Below, one piece after another: positions 34,635 through 47,244 of a DNA stretch of 64,000 bases. The notes beneath the pieces were generated by a model. The model saw nothing but the letters and a program-made list of their open reading frames with translations, was not told where the DNA came from and made no database searches. The translations under genes were made by a program, and so were the position numbers. This DNA comes from Bos javanicus (lineage: Eukaryota; Chordata; Mammalia; Artiodactyla; Bovidae). The stretch spans positions 6,616,854 to 6,680,853 of the forward strand of contig NC_083897.1 of assembly GCF_032452875.1 (NCBI RefSeq), written 5' to 3'. Positions within the stretch are counted from its first letter, which is position 1, and each line of letters opens with the position of its first letter.

Positions 34635-35620
34635 AAAATGAGCAACCTGATTAAATAATGGGCCAAAGGCCTTGACAGACACCTCACCAAATAAGATATA
34701 TGGATGATGACCATATGAAAAGATGCTCCACATCATATAATGGAAATGCAAATTAAAAACAACAATGACATGCCATTACATGCCTATCAGAAGGTCTAAA
34801 ATGCCAGAAAAGTGACAACAGAAAATGTTCAAGAAGCTTAGGAGTAACAGGAACTCTCATTCATTGCTAATTGAACTTTAAACTGGTACACACTTTGGAA
34901 GGCAGTTTGATAGTTTCTCACACAGGTAAACATAGTCTTATCACATGATCTAGCAATCATTCTGGTATTTAACCAAAGCAACAGAAAAAATGTCAACACA
35001 CCTGGATATTTATAGGAGGTTTATTCATAGTTGCCGAAACTTGGAAGCAGCCTACATTTAGTGGATAAATAAATGTGATATATCTAGACAATGTAATATT
35101 ATCCAGCACTAAAAATACATTATCTATTCAGCCTTGAGAAGACGTGGAGGAAACTTAAATGTGTATTACTAAGTGAAAGAAGTCAATCTGAAAAAGTTAT
35201 GTACTATAGGATTCCAACTATTTGACATTATAAGAAAAAGCAAAACTGTAGTAAAAAGATCAGTGATCGAAGGGGTTAAAAGGGAGGGAAGGATGAACAG
35301 TCAGGAGAGCAGAGGATTTTTAGGGCAAAGAAAGTCTTCTGTTAGATACTCTAATGGGTAATAAAGGCCACTGTTCAAAATCTATAGAATATACTACACT
35401 AAGAGTAGACCCTAATGTAAATTATGGACCCTGGGTGATATGATGTATCAATGTATGTTCATCAGTCCTAACAAATGTGCCACTTTGGTAGGCATATTGA
35501 TATTGAGAGAGTTTATGAATATATGGTGGAAGGGTATATGTGGGAAATCTCTATACCTTCTACTCCAATTTGTTGTGAATCTTAAACTGCTCTAAAAAAT
35601 TCTGCTGCATTCAGTAATAG
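34635..35620 (+). mobile_element. L1 LINE 3' end, sense
   Basis: Host L1 resumes with TTAAATAATGGGCCAAAGGC and runs to the 3' UTR end near AAACTGCTCTAAAAAATTCT. This completes the old L1 whose pieces begin near 27005. Confidence 0.85.
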
Positions 35621-38600
35621 ACAAACAAATACAATTTTTTTCATTAAACTTTTTTTAATGGGTCTCAAATTCTGTGACAGATTTTTGGTCAAGTTGTTTT
35701 CATTAAAAAGTACTAATTTTAAAAACTAATAACTTAAACTGCCACACACAAAACATATGGTCCACAAAAACATTCTCCTTTCCTTCTGAAGGTTTTACGA
35801 TGCATTGTTATCATTAACCAGTCTTTTACTAGTAAACTTAAATGGCCAATTGAGACAAACAGTTCTGAGACCGTTCTTCCACCACTGATTAAGACTGGGG
35901 TGGCAGGTATCGGGGATAATATTCATTTAGCCTTCTGAGCTTTCTGGGCATTTTTAAAGCAATTTTTGCTATGGAGGAGGTCCTAACTCTGATAATACTG
36001 ATGTGAGACTCTTTGAAGAAACTGATACATGTAAATATGACCAGAGCAGAAAAAAAAAATCTTTCCCTAGAATATCATATAACCACACAGAGTTTTAATC
36101 TCTACCCCATCTTTCCTTTCTGTACCATATCTGGGCAAGCTGGTTAAAAAACCAAACCAAAAACATGGTGGCTCCCTTCTTCTGTGCCAGTAGGATATTC
36201 AAACCACACAAACCTCTGTCCATGTTCAGGAACCCACACAAAAGCCCAATTCCTCTAACCACAATAAAACCCCAAGCCAGATTACATTTTCTGCCTGTCA
36301 AGCAATGCATAGTTCTTCTTGGGAGCATAACATATTTACTATGTTCTCCCCAGAAAGCTTCATGTGAGAAATAACTTTTCATATCCTCTAAGTATATTAG
36401 TGGCATCATCAGTCTTGGCATTTAAACAAATTTGGGGGTTAGAGATCTGACATCATTCTGTGGTGACAATAATATGGATGAAGGAAATTTTATCTTTAGT
36501 ATTTAAGAAATAAAGAAGGAATGATAGAATATCACCATACTGCAACTCATAATGTATGGGACTTATCACTGTTCTAATAACAACTAAAAATATAAATTAT
36601 TTGCCTTCTGGTGGCAAACACACAAACATCTCTTAAAATAACCTTCCAAAATATTAACCTGAATCTGATAGTTTTGAGACTTAGTACAATTTATATGAAA
36701 TACAGAACTGATTAAAACCTAAATGTTGCCATGGTGATGCAATTAACAAAATTCAGAATGTGAAAATTCTATAGGGCCAAAAAAAAATGCTTTCTTAAAT
36801 AATTTTAAAGGAAATTGGAAGAATTGTTAGGAAAAAAAATCTGAAATCCCCTTTGGGTTCCTCTAAATCCACAATGAAATCGCCAAAAGTTTTCTTTTAT
36901 TCAGTAGAATTTGAATGGCACAGAATAACCATGACTTTGATGGAAATGAGTGATTTATATGCCTTTGATGACAGTGTTAATCAAAATCAAGTGGAAAGAT
37001 TGACCTACATGTTCATACCACAGCCTAGTTTTATGGGTTGGTTTACTTGCTTATTGTACTGGCCAAAAATATCCCTAATTGCTGTCACATCATGAAAAAT
37101 ATTTTCAGGATTAGGAAAAAATGGCTTTTCCTCATGAGATAACAAATTGGAGAATGCTATTCTGCCACAGATAGTCTCCGCTTTCCACTTCATTAGCCAT
37201 GAAGGGCAACACTCTGCACTGAAATGGGAGATTCATTAGAATGGATAGTAATCTGTGAATCCATAATGCCTCTATAAAAAATGTATCCATACCCCAAATT
37301 AAACTGAGTATGCTCTTACTACATCTTGCAGCAGTATTTTGAGATATAAGGAGCATTTTAAATAAATTGTAAACTGTCTGTAATTCAGGATCTGTTATTT
37401 GAGACCTCCTTTAAAGAGATGGGATTGATTTGGTACATTTCAGTCCCATTGAAGTAAATTAAAACTATATCTGTGATAAAAGAAAAATGTAACACAGCCC
37501 TAAATGAAGTCTCGATTCATTACTGATATGACCAATTCGCCAATCAGAATATAATGTTCTGATTTTAATCTTGTAACTAAGCTTCATACATTGTTCTTTC
37601 CTACACCCCTCCTTTTTTTATACATCAAATAATGGCATTCTCAGTACATGTATGTAAATATGTTACATTGAAGTATATAGAGGATATGCTAAGATAACCC
37701 CTCCAATTTTTTTCTGAGCAACTTCTGTAGGTATTCCATTTTTAATTCCCTTTACCACAATACTATTTGAAAGCAACAATTCAAAGATAGCCACATCAAA
37801 CTAAAATTGATCAGAGGTTTTTATGACATGGTAAGTTCTTCCATGATAAGGCCTGAATTCACACCAGGAAGAAGATCAGACATGCTTTATGCCAAGAACA
37901 TAGAATAAAGATGACCAGGGCAAAAACCTAGATGTGTTTTGCCTAAGAGAAGTTGTCTCAATTACAGAAAAAAAGAACAATGAAGAACTGTGCAGAGTTA
38001 CTCTGCACATTCAATCATAGCTACTTCAATTCCCTCATTTGATAATGGAATGAACTTCCATCACAAGTCCTTTGGAGTAAAATTTGAGATAAAGATTAAA
38101 ATAGCATTATACAAGCATTATAATAAATTTTTAAATATTCATTGTCTAAAAAGGAAGAACCTGTACAAGCCTCGTTAACTAATAAAGGATGGAGACAAAC
38201 AATTCTGGATCATAAAACAAGGCAAATGAAATAGTCTTTGACAAATAAAATGAATTTTTTAATAAAAATGCAATTTAAAAAAAGAAGCATGCTTTGGACA
38301 ATATCAGTTTCTTTCCATCAATAAAACATCAGAAAAAATGAACTCCATGCACACCATGTGGTAAAATACGACATTATCTTATTAAAGGCTAATACAAAGG
38401 TTATAAAATATGCCTGCATAAACCTCAAGGGAGATAAGACACCAATAATGCTATAGCAGAATTTGAAACAATATTGAAATCATTGAGTAGTATCAATATG
38501 ATGGAAAAAATAACAAGTGAGGTGGAGGACAAATATGAGTCTCTCTCAGAACTCAAAGGAAAAGGAATGAAAATGTTAACAAAAAGAACAGTAAATATAG

Positions 38601-39039
38601 AAGACGGGGAAAGAAGCTACAACTTACAGAAAAATATTATGAGGAAAAAAACCATAGCAAATAAAAATGACAAATGTTAAATGATACTTGATCAAGAAAT
38701 ATCTGCCTCTATAAATTGATATGTGATGTGCACCTGTCATTATGCTAGAAAATTTTAGATGAAGAAAAAATATATAAATACTCAGGTAAGGGAAGAGTGA
38801 AGTTACTTATAATGAAGGAAGTCAGGTTGATCTCAAACAGTTTTGCAGATTTTAAATGTAACAATAGAATGAAATGAGAGGCAGAATTTTGATGTTTATA
38901 TCAAAAACTTATTTATAAGTTTATACCTCATCTGAGGTATAAAACTGTTTATACCTCATCAACTGAGTAAACTTTTGGTATTTTTGGTAAACTTTCTACT
39001 TTTATACATGAAACATATTCTCCAACTTACTCTTCTCTG
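35621..39039. other. No gene or recognised repeat (3.4 kb)
   Basis: The longest repeat-poor stretch here. Only short frames, none with codon-like character. The part around 36225-36290 has a hint of LTR style (AACCACAATAAAACCCCAAG) that I cannot support. 36850-37400 has mixed composition. No promoter, splice or RNA signal recognised. Confidence 0.45.
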
Positions 39040-39461
39040 AAAAAAAAGATATACTATAGAGAGCAAGATATATATAAAATAAAGCATTTGACAAAATTCA
39101 GTATCCCTTTATGATAAAAAGCTCTCAGCAAAATTGGGTATAGAAGGATATATCTCAACATAATAAAGGCCATATGTGACAAACCCACAGCTAACATCAT
39201 ACTCAATGGTGAAATCCCTCTAAGATCAGCAACAAGACAAAGGTGCTTACTTTCACCATTCTTACCCAACATTGTACCAAAAGTGCAAGCCAGAGCAATT
39301 AGGAAAGAAAAGTAAATAAAAGTCATCAAAATTGGGAAGGAAGAAATAAAATTGGCTCTGCTCATGACATCATCTTTTATATAGAACATCTAAAATATTC
39401 CACCAAAAAATCCTCAAACCTAATGAACTAATTCAGTAAGGTGGCAGGATTCAAAATTAAA

Positions 39462-39500
39462 ACAACACACACATACACACATACACACACACACACACAT
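39462..39500. repeat. (AC)n microsatellite, interrupted
   Basis: ACAC units broken by two ATAC interruptions, directly before the MITE. Confidence 0.95.
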
Positions 39501-39501
39501 G

Positions 39502-39585
39502 TATAGATGGCCAAAAAGTTTGTTTAGCTTTTTCTATAAGATGTCATGGAAAACCCTGAATGAACTTTTTGGCCAAGCTGATATA
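39502..39585. mobile_element. Mariner-like MITE hairpin, ~80 bp
   Basis: GGCCAAAAAGTT (39509-39520) and its perfect complement AACTTTTTGGCC (39563-39574) bracket a short spacer. The outer bases are TA-rich, with TA at both edges. Size, hairpin form and TA target fit the ~80-base mariner-derived MITE dispersed in ruminants. Non-coding. Confidence 0.8.
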
Positions 39586-40227
39586 TACACATATACACAC
39601 AATGAATCATTATTCAGCAGTAAAAGAAAATGAAATCCTGTTTTGTGACAAACATAGATAGACCTAGAGAGCATTATGGTATGTAATATAAATCAGATTG
39701 AAAAAATAAATATATATGTTTTTACTTATATGTGGAATCTAAAAACATCTAATTACTGGAAACAATGTAGAATAGTGGTTGCTAGGCCCTTAGGAGTGGC
39801 AGAATAAGGAGATTTTGGTCAAAGGGTAAAAAATTTGAATTATAAAATAAGTAACTTCCAGAGATTTAATGTAAAGCATGGTGACTGTAGTTAATAATGT
39901 ACTGTATACTTGAAAGTTTCTATGAGAAGAGCTCTTTGATGTTCTCATCATAACAAAACAATACACAATAATTCTGTGAGGTGAAAGATGTGTTAATTAA
40001 TCTTATTGTGGTAAACATTTTGTAATACATACATGTTTCAAATAATCACAATATACAGCTTAAACTTATATCATACAATGTTATATGTTAATTATATGTC
40101 AATAAGGCTGGGAACAAAAAAGAATCATGAAAATTCTGGAAATAAACAAAAATGCAAACCTGAAGAACTGTGTAAAACCAATAGCTGTAAGCAAGATTAG
40201 TAAATTAAATTCTCATGACCAAAATTC

Positions 40228-40410
40228 TTTTTGTTTTTCTAATTTTATTTTATTTTTAAACTTTACATAATTGTATTAGTTTTGCCAAATATCAAAATGA
40301 ATCCGCCACAGGTATACATGTGTTCCCCATCCTGAACCCTCCTCCCTCCTCCCTCCCCATACCATCCCTCTGGGTCGTCCTAGTGCACTAGCCCCAAGCA
40401 TCCAGTATCT
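40228..40410 (-). mobile_element. Young ruminant L1 3' UTR, antisense
   Basis: T-rich start (complement of the A tail), then complements of CCTGTGGCGGATTC and GGGAGGAGGGAGGAGGGTTC, ending near CAAGCATCCAGTATCT. 5'-truncated at about 180 bases. No clear duplication found. Confidence 0.92.
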
Positions 40411-40633
40411 TAAGAGATGCTGAAAAACTAATATAGCAATAATAGATTAAAAGTGGGAAAAGAAGAAAAATATCAATAAAAGCTAATTTTTTTTATCCTA
40501 TGAAATAGGAATACATAGATACTGTTTAATTTTTGACATTGATAGGTAAGGTTTTGAAAACTTACTTGGACTTAAATTTCTCTTAAAAGAACAAACAGAA
40601 TAATTGAATTCAAACACTCTATGCTCAGTTAAA

Positions 40634-40848
40634 AGTGAAAATGCTAGTTGCTCAGCCATGTCCAACTCTCTGTGACCCCATGGACTGTAACCCACCAGGC
40701 TTCTTTGTCTATGGAATCTTCCAGGCAAGAATACTGGAGTGGGGTAGCCATACCCTTCTCCAGGATATCTTCCTGACTCAGGGATCGAACCTGTGTCTCC
40801 TGCATTGCAGGCAGATTCTTTACCATCAGAGCCACCAGGGAAGCCCCT
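40634..40848 (-). mobile_element. Bov-tA SINE with target duplication
   Basis: Reverse Bov-tA flanked by TGCTCAGTTAAA (40622-40633) and TGCTCAATTAAA (40849-40860), 12 bases with one mismatch. Confidence 0.95.
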
Positions 40849-40860
40849 TGCTCAATTAAA

Positions 40861-41626
40861 GCAGAATATAAGTCTTTTACATAATTAAGCTTACAATTAG
40901 AGAAACAACAATTCCTTTGTCAGCATAGTAACAAAGAAAACAGAAGAGTAGAAAATATATTTAACTAAATTCAAAAATAAAAAGTTTTAAAAGCAAACTT
41001 GAAAATATAATTTGTGACAGTGATTGTAGATAGTTGAGCCTCCCTATTAAAATATAGAGACTCAAATAGGTATTAAAAAATTGTACTGCACAAGAACAAT
41101 ACCTAAAACAAAGTGCCTCAAAATGCTTAAAATTCACAACTAAAAAAGACATCATAATATTAATGTCATAGAAAGTAGGGTTTATTATAAGAAGCATTAA
41201 ATAAGACAAAGGGTCGTTGTTTATTAATGAAGGATCAAAATACATGTATTAAAACACTATTTAAAAAATCTAAAGATGAAGTGGCAAAACAATAGAGGAT
41301 GATTTAAATACATATTTTAAAATTAAAATATGACATTAAGAATTAAAATATAGAGGTATTGAAAAATATAATTATTTACACTGTATATATAAAATTTTGA
41401 CTAAGGGAATAAATATTCTTTTCAAGTACATAAAGGACATTCATGTATTTATCATAAATTTCAGAGACCAGAAGTTATACAACCTCCAGCTATCTACAAG
41501 CATCACTATAAAATGTGAATCCATGTCTAAAACACCAACAACTCACTCAATAAAATGTGTGATTTTTTGATCAATGGGTAAGTAAAAATTTCAATTACCA
41601 ATTCACTGAATAATAATGGGGAGACT
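40861..41626. other. No gene or recognised repeat
   Basis: Very AT-rich. No nameable element and no frame of note. Confidence 0.5.
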
Positions 41627-41713
41627 TCTTTCTCTTTCCCTTCCTTCCTTTCCCTTCACTCCCCTCTATTCTTTTCTGTTCCCTTCCTTTCTCTACACTT
41701 CTCTTTCTTTCCA
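41627..41713. repeat. Polypyrimidine (CTTT/CCTT)n tract
   Basis: About 87 bases that are nearly all C and T on the plus strand, with CCTTCCTTTCCC-type units. A few purines interrupt it. Confidence 0.9.
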
Positions 41714-42403
41714 TTAACAATTCAGATTTAAAGCTACTACATGGGCAGAGCAGGATAGGCATAGATGTTGGTAGTTTGCGTAATGGGGTACATGGTAGAC
41801 CAGTGCTGGGCATCAGATCATGAATTAAATGAACAGGATACCCCTATTGAGGAGTGACTTAGCATTGAGTGATAGTCCAAGTGAGATGAGATGGGCCATG
41901 GAGAGTTAGAGTCTAAGAATGGTGAGGAGGGTTTCCATGAGGTGGAGCAGCCAGATGTACAGTGCTAGAACCAGAAACAGTTAAGGATGGTATTCATACA
42001 TAGGGTTGGCAATGTGTAGCACATGAGACTGGCAGGATGAGAGTGCCCCAGTATGGGTTACGGGGACCACACAGGATAAGAATGTCCATGGCCAGTTGGG
42101 GGAGGAGCAGCACAGGAGGGAGTGTTTTAATTTGAGACATCAGAACCAGGGCACTGTGAGGAAGAATGAAAGTGTAGGATCTGCATGTCTTGAGGAGACA
42201 ACTACAACAGGGTGAGCATGATATTTGGATAGGGTAAACAAAAGGGGAAGAAAAGAGAGACTGGTTACTACAAGTAACAAATAAAATAAGTAAATACTTT
42301 AAGGATAATGAAAGCCAAGCTTCTCACCACTGGAGGAAATACTGAAAAATATGGGGAGTCAGAGAATTTCGATGAACTGTCTGATGTTGGATTGGAATTG
42401 GTG
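41714..42403. other. Unassigned G-rich stretch
   Basis: Unusually purine- and G-rich for this window, with recurring short phrases such as GGAGCAGC, CAGGATGAGAG and GGAGGAGCAGCACAGG. No frame runs through it. It may be an old repeat or a decayed low-order tandem array; I cannot place it. Confidence 0.35.
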
Positions 42404-42530
42404 ATGTGCGTGCATGCTCAGTTGTGTCTGACCATTTGTGGCCCTGTGGACTGTACCCCACCAGGCTCCTGTGTCCATAGAATTTTCCAGGCAAAAGTAC
42501 AGGAGTGGGCTGCCATTTTCTTCTCCATGG
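42404..42530 (-). mobile_element. Bov-tA SINE, head-truncated
   Basis: Reverse Bov-A body: CATGCTCAGTTGTGTCTGAC to GGGCTGCCATTTTCTTCTCC. The tRNA-derived head is missing and a microsatellite follows. Confidence 0.9.
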
Positions 42531-42552
42531 AATTGGTGGTACATATAGACAA

Positions 42553-42690
42553 CTATATATATATATGTGTGTGTGTATACATATATATATTATATATACA
42601 TTAATTATATGTTGTGTTTGTGTGTGTGTATATATATATATATATGTGTGTGTGTGTATGTATTACATGTGTGTATATCCATATATTCCA
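42553..42690. repeat. Compound (TA)n/(TG)n microsatellite
   Basis: Two blocks of TA units followed by TG units, separated by ATTAATTATATGTTGTGTT. Low-complexity frames across it are meaningless. Confidence 0.97.
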
Positions 42691-43232
42691 CAGTTCTGAA
42701 TACTAAGAGAGCCAGGGGACAGCAACACCTAATAACAGTGAGCACACTTCATTCCCAGATCTTCCATGTAGTATCTTTTACTAAAAGAATTAAACATTTA
42801 AAGCAATTATACTTCAATCAAAAAAATTAGAAAGAATTTAAGGCTTCTTAGAGGAACAGCTGGTTCATTGGCTACAGAAGGTACAAATGTACCTGGAACA
42901 TCTTCTTGCACCAGAAACAAAAGAAGTGCTCACAGAATAATGAAATTATACCAAAAAGACATATAAATTAGATTGAATAAGTCCCCACTGGCCAAACTGA
43001 AGGCAATTTGAATATTGAAGTAAATAAGAGTAGTAATGGAATAAAATAGGAAACCATGTTTTCATTTAAATGTAAATGAATAAGTTGAAATTTGCTGATA
43101 AGCAGGTTATGTACATAATTTCAAAGTACCTCCCCATAAAATGACTATTAATTCCAGTGAGATAAATAATAATTTTAGAGTAGAACATCTTGGCAGATAT
43201 CATCTTAATCAAATGATCAAAATGCACATTCA
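42691..43232. other. Mostly unassigned; possible old L1 tail
   Basis: The AAAGCAATTATACTTCAATC segment near 42798 resembles an L1 3' end. The rest holds nothing I can name. Confidence 0.4.
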
Positions 43233-44141
43233 GTTCAGTTTAGTCGCTCAGTCGTGTCCGACTCTTTGTGACCCCATGAATCACAGCACGCCAGGCCTCC
43301 CTGCCCATCACCAACTCCCGGAGTTCACTCAAACTCATGTCCATCAAGTCGGTGATGCCATCCAGCCATCTCATCCTCTGTCGTCCCCTTCTCCTCCTCC
43401 CCCAAATCCCTCCTAGCATCAGGGTCTTTTCCAATGAGTAACTCTTCGCATGAGGTGGCCCAAGTACTGGAGTTTCAGCTTCAGCATCAGTCCTTCCAAT
43501 GAACACCCAGGACTCCTTTAGGATGAACTGGTTGGATCTCCTTGCAGTCCAAGGGACTCTCAAGAGTCTTCTCCAACATCACAGTTCAAAAGCATCAATT
43601 CTTCGGCACTCAGCTTCTTCACGGTCCAAATCTCACATCCATACATGACAACTGGAAAAACCATAGCCTTGACTAGACACACCTTTGTTGGCAAAGTAAT
43701 ATCTCTGCTTTTCAATATACTATCTAGGTTGGTCATAACTTTCCTTCCAAGGAGTAAGCGTCTTTTAATTTCATGGCTGTAATCACTATCTGCAGTGATC
43801 GTGGAACCCCCCAAAAATAAAGTCTGACACTGTTTCCACTGTTTCCCCGTCTATTTCCCATGAAGTGATGGGACCAGATGCCATGATCTTAGTTTTCTTA
43901 ATATTGAGCTTTAAGCCAACTTTTTCACTCTCCACTTTCACTTTCATCAAGAGGCTTTTTAGTTCCTCTTCACTTTCTGCCATAAGGTTATTGATATTTC
44001 TCGCAGCAGTCTTTATTCCAGCTTGTGCTTCTTCCAGCCCAGCGTTTCTCATGATGTACTCTGCATATAAGTTAAATAAGCAGGGTGACAATATACAGCC
44101 TTGACGTACTCGTTTTCCTATTTGGAACCAGTCTGTTGTTC
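43233..44141 (-). mobile_element. BovB LINE, 5'-truncated, low divergence, YADD deleted
   Basis: In reverse it runs from GAACAACAGACTGGTTCCAA to the exact 3' end (GTCGGACACGACTGAGCGAC). Close to the family consensus with CpG sites kept, so relatively young. It has two long open pieces (44091-43786 and 43814-43560) and a third at 43563-43240. A frameshift in the C-run near 43807-43812 breaks the frame. A 24-base in-frame deletion near 43986 removes the YADD box. Confidence 0.95.
43786..44091 (-). pseudogene. BovB RT palm fragment lacking YADD
   Basis: A 101-codon open piece. The usual NNLRYADDTTLMAESEEEL block reads NNLMAESEEEL, so eight residues including the catalytic YADD are gone, while the sequence on both sides stays in frame (SLLMKVKVESEKVGLKLN and SGPITSWEIDGE). 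Without the two Asp residues no polymerase activity is possible. The repeated CCT at the junction suggests slippage or microhomology deletion. Confidence 0.9.
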
Positions 44142-44919
44142 ACATTAGTAATGGAACAAATTAAAAGTATTCATCACCACATAGGATGTAGTCAGAAGGA
44201 CTCAACATTACTTCTGAGGTATTCCTGCCAAGGATGGATATGCTGCATTGAGCCATTAAGAATGCTAGTGAAGCCCCGGTTAGGGGAGGGCATCCTACAA
44301 ATAAATGGCCTGTGATATTCTTATGTTAAGGTCATTCATTCTGTCAGCCATAGAGATGTACCTTTCAGATCTCCCATGAAGTGGGCACCAGGCAAAAGAT
44401 GTTCTATTAGCTGGCAAATTCCAATATATGCCAAAGTTTTGAGCTGAAGCTACGTACATGAAGCAGTATCCAGCCATTGACTGAGCAAAGAGGTGAAGAA
44501 AGGGTTTAAATTTTGGCCAGTACATGACTGTTGTATGGAGAATCTTTAAAATGGATCTCATCATTGGGCTGGCAACACTCTGTCAGAAATACAACAAATA
44601 TGAGACTCTTCCTACCCTATTCTTCCTTTCCTTTCTCTTTTTCATTGGTGTTAGATCTGAATTGTGGTAGGGAAACTTCCCCTTAATTCTCCTGATCTTT
44701 CTCCACTATTTTTTTACAGTATTTACCTCCTCTCCCCATAAATATGTTGCACTTCCAACTTAATATTGATGCCTGCTTCCCAGAAGATTTAATAATTATG
44801 TGCCAAAAGTGATCCAGAACACCAAGCCATTGAGTGGGAATTGGGGAATTTTGAGGCACTGCTTGGATGGCAGGACCACATTCTGAATGGTATGTAGACA
44901 TGAATGTTATGAACAATTG
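44142..44919. other. Unassigned, probably old repeat
   Basis: Moderately complex sequence such as CTTCTGAGGTATTCCTGCCA near 44212 that suggests an old dispersed repeat split by the BovB. Family unknown. No frame of note. Confidence 0.35.
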
Positions 44920-47022
44920 TACATGAATAAATTAGACAATCTAGATGAAATGCACAAATTCCAAAATACAAACTACCAACTAACTCCAGAAAGAACATAC
45001 AAAGATATCATCAGAAATAAAACCATAGGCCAATATCCCTTATCAATAGATGAAATGAGCCTCAAACAAAAATAATACCAAATTATGATGATCAAGTGGA
45101 ATTTATCATCCCAGAAATGCAGACTGATTCAACATATGAAAAATCAAAGAATGTAATACACATTAATCGAATGAAGGGAAAAGACCACATGCCCATCTTA
45201 ATTGATACAGGAAGAGTAGTTGACAAAATTTAACATTATTTCATGATAAAACACTGAGTAAACTAGGAAAAGAAGGGAACTTTCTTAAATGAGAAAGGAC
45301 ATTTATGAAAAATCCCCAGGTAACATCATGCTCAGAACAACTTGTCTTGTTCTTGCTTACTTTCACTATTGCTATTTAAAACAGTACTAAAAATTCTAGC
45401 CAGAGCAATTAGGTGAGAAAAAGAAAAAAAAAATCATTCATATTGGAAAGGAAGAAGTAAAACTATGTTTGTAGATAACAGCACTCTCTCCATAGGAAAT
45501 CTTAAATAATCCACAAAAACCTGTTAGAGCTACTACTAATCAAATTCAGCAAAGTTCTCAGGTACAAGATAAATGTGAGAATCAGTTGTATTTCCATACT
45601 CTACCAATGTACAGTATCCAAAACAGAAATTAAGAAAACAATTCAAATCATAATGTGATCATAGAGAATAAAGTATTTAGTAATAAATTTAGCCAAGGAT
45701 ATGCAGACCTATACACCAAAAATTCCAAAACATTGCTGAAGGAAAACAAATAGACCTAAATAAACAGAAAGAAATTCAGTTAATGGATTGGAAGATTTAA
45801 TAGTGTCAAGATGGCAATGATCCCCAAAACAATCTACAGATAATGATGTTGGTTACTTGACTCACACCATACACAAAAATTAATTCAAAATGGAACAAAG
45901 ACTTAAAGATAATAGGTGAAATTATAAAACCTTAAGAAGAAAACATAGGATTAAACTTTATTTACATATATTTGAGAATGGATTTTTAAGTATGCCTACA
46001 AATTATGGTTAACAAAAGAAAAAAGTTGGACTTAAACAAAATTGTAAAATGTTTGGTGTCAAAGGATATTATCAATAAATTGAAAATAAAACCTATATAA
46101 TAAGAAAAATATTTTCAAATTATATGTCAGAAGGATTTACTATCCAGAATATTATAAAGAACTCCAACAGCACCATAGCAAAAAAGCACACAATCTGACT
46201 AAAAATAGGCAAAAAACTATTATTTCTCCAAAAAAAAATATACAAATGATCAGCAAACACATGAAAAGATGCTCAACATTAGTAGCTATTGGGGAAATGC
46301 AAATCAAAACCACAATTAAATCCTATTTTCCATCCAGTAGGTTGTCTGCAGTAATTTAAAAAATGAAAAATAGCAAGTATTGGTGAGGATATAGAAAAAT
46401 TGGAACAGTAATACATTCCCCATGATGCTATATTGTGGAAAAAAGTTGGATTTTTCCTCAAAATATTAAGTATATATATAACATATAACATAGCAATTTC
46501 AATCCTGTGTATACACAGAATACTTGAAAGCAGATATTCAAACAAATACTTATACACAAATGTTAATAACAGTACTATTCACAATAGCTAAAAGGCAGAA
46601 ATAACTCAAGTGTTTATCAACTGATGAATGAATAAATGTGATACATACATAAACGGAATACTTTTCAACCACAAAAAGGACTAAAGTACAGATATGTGCC
46701 TAAGTATGGATGAGCCTGGAAAGCATTTTGCTAAGTGAAATAAGCTAGACAAAAAATGCCACTTACTGTATGATTCAATTTATATAAACTATCCAGGTAA
46801 GCAAATCCCTAAAAACAGAAAGCAGATCAGTGGTTTCCAGAACTTTGAGACTGAGAACAATGGGGAGTGACTGTTTGATGGGTTTAGCGGTTCCTTTGGG
46901 ATAATGAAAACATTTTGCAACTAGAAATTTGTAATGATTGCACAATAGTATAAATGTACTAGATGTCATTAACTATAAATTTTATGTTATGTGTATTTTT
47001 ACCATAATTTTTTAATAGCTTG
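44920..47022 (+). mobile_element. Old L1 LINE, ORF2 RT to 3' end, sense
   Basis: AAAACCATAGGCCAATATCC, TATTGGAAAGGAAGAAGTAA and GTAGATAACAGCACTCTC (the RT YADD position reads V-D-N) lead to CAAATCAAAACCACAATTAA and a 3' UTR ending GTTATGTGTATTTTTACCAT. An internal gap lies near 45840. About 2.1 kb, no intact frame. Confidence 0.85.
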
Positions 47023-47244
47023 ATTCTATCTCACTTGTCCATTGAGAATTGGCAGCAGAGCTCTGTCATCATGGTTACTCTGAGACTCGGGCTGACAAAA
47101 ACCTTATCTCAATATATGCTTCTAGAATAATCATAGCAGGGAAAAGTAAACATTGTTTTATCTCAAGGAAAACAAAATAGAATTTGCAACCAGTGATAAA
47201 ACTTGAAATTTTAGGAGAAAATTATAATGTAGGGAAATTCAATC
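47023..47244. other. Unassigned spacer
   Basis: About 220 bases between L1 and BovB with nothing recognised. Confidence 0.5.

Larger units (their letters stand above)
39040..40120 (+). mobile_element. L1 LINE ORF2 RT part and 3' end, sense
   Basis: ACCCACAGCTAACATCATAC and CTAAGATCAGCAACAAGACA from the RT region, then, after a CA repeat and a MITE, the 3' UTR (GCATGGTGACTGTAGTTAAT, GTGTTAATTAATCTTATTGT) ending near 40120. Internally deleted. Confidence 0.85.

Noticed and set aside
36165..36421. Possible host exon in two overlapping opposite frames
   Set aside because: Low-complexity codon use, no splice signals that make sense and no recognisable domain.
42308..42830. Frames rich in Tyr, Ile, Cys and Val
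   Set aside because: Translations of a (TA)n/(TG)n microsatellite.
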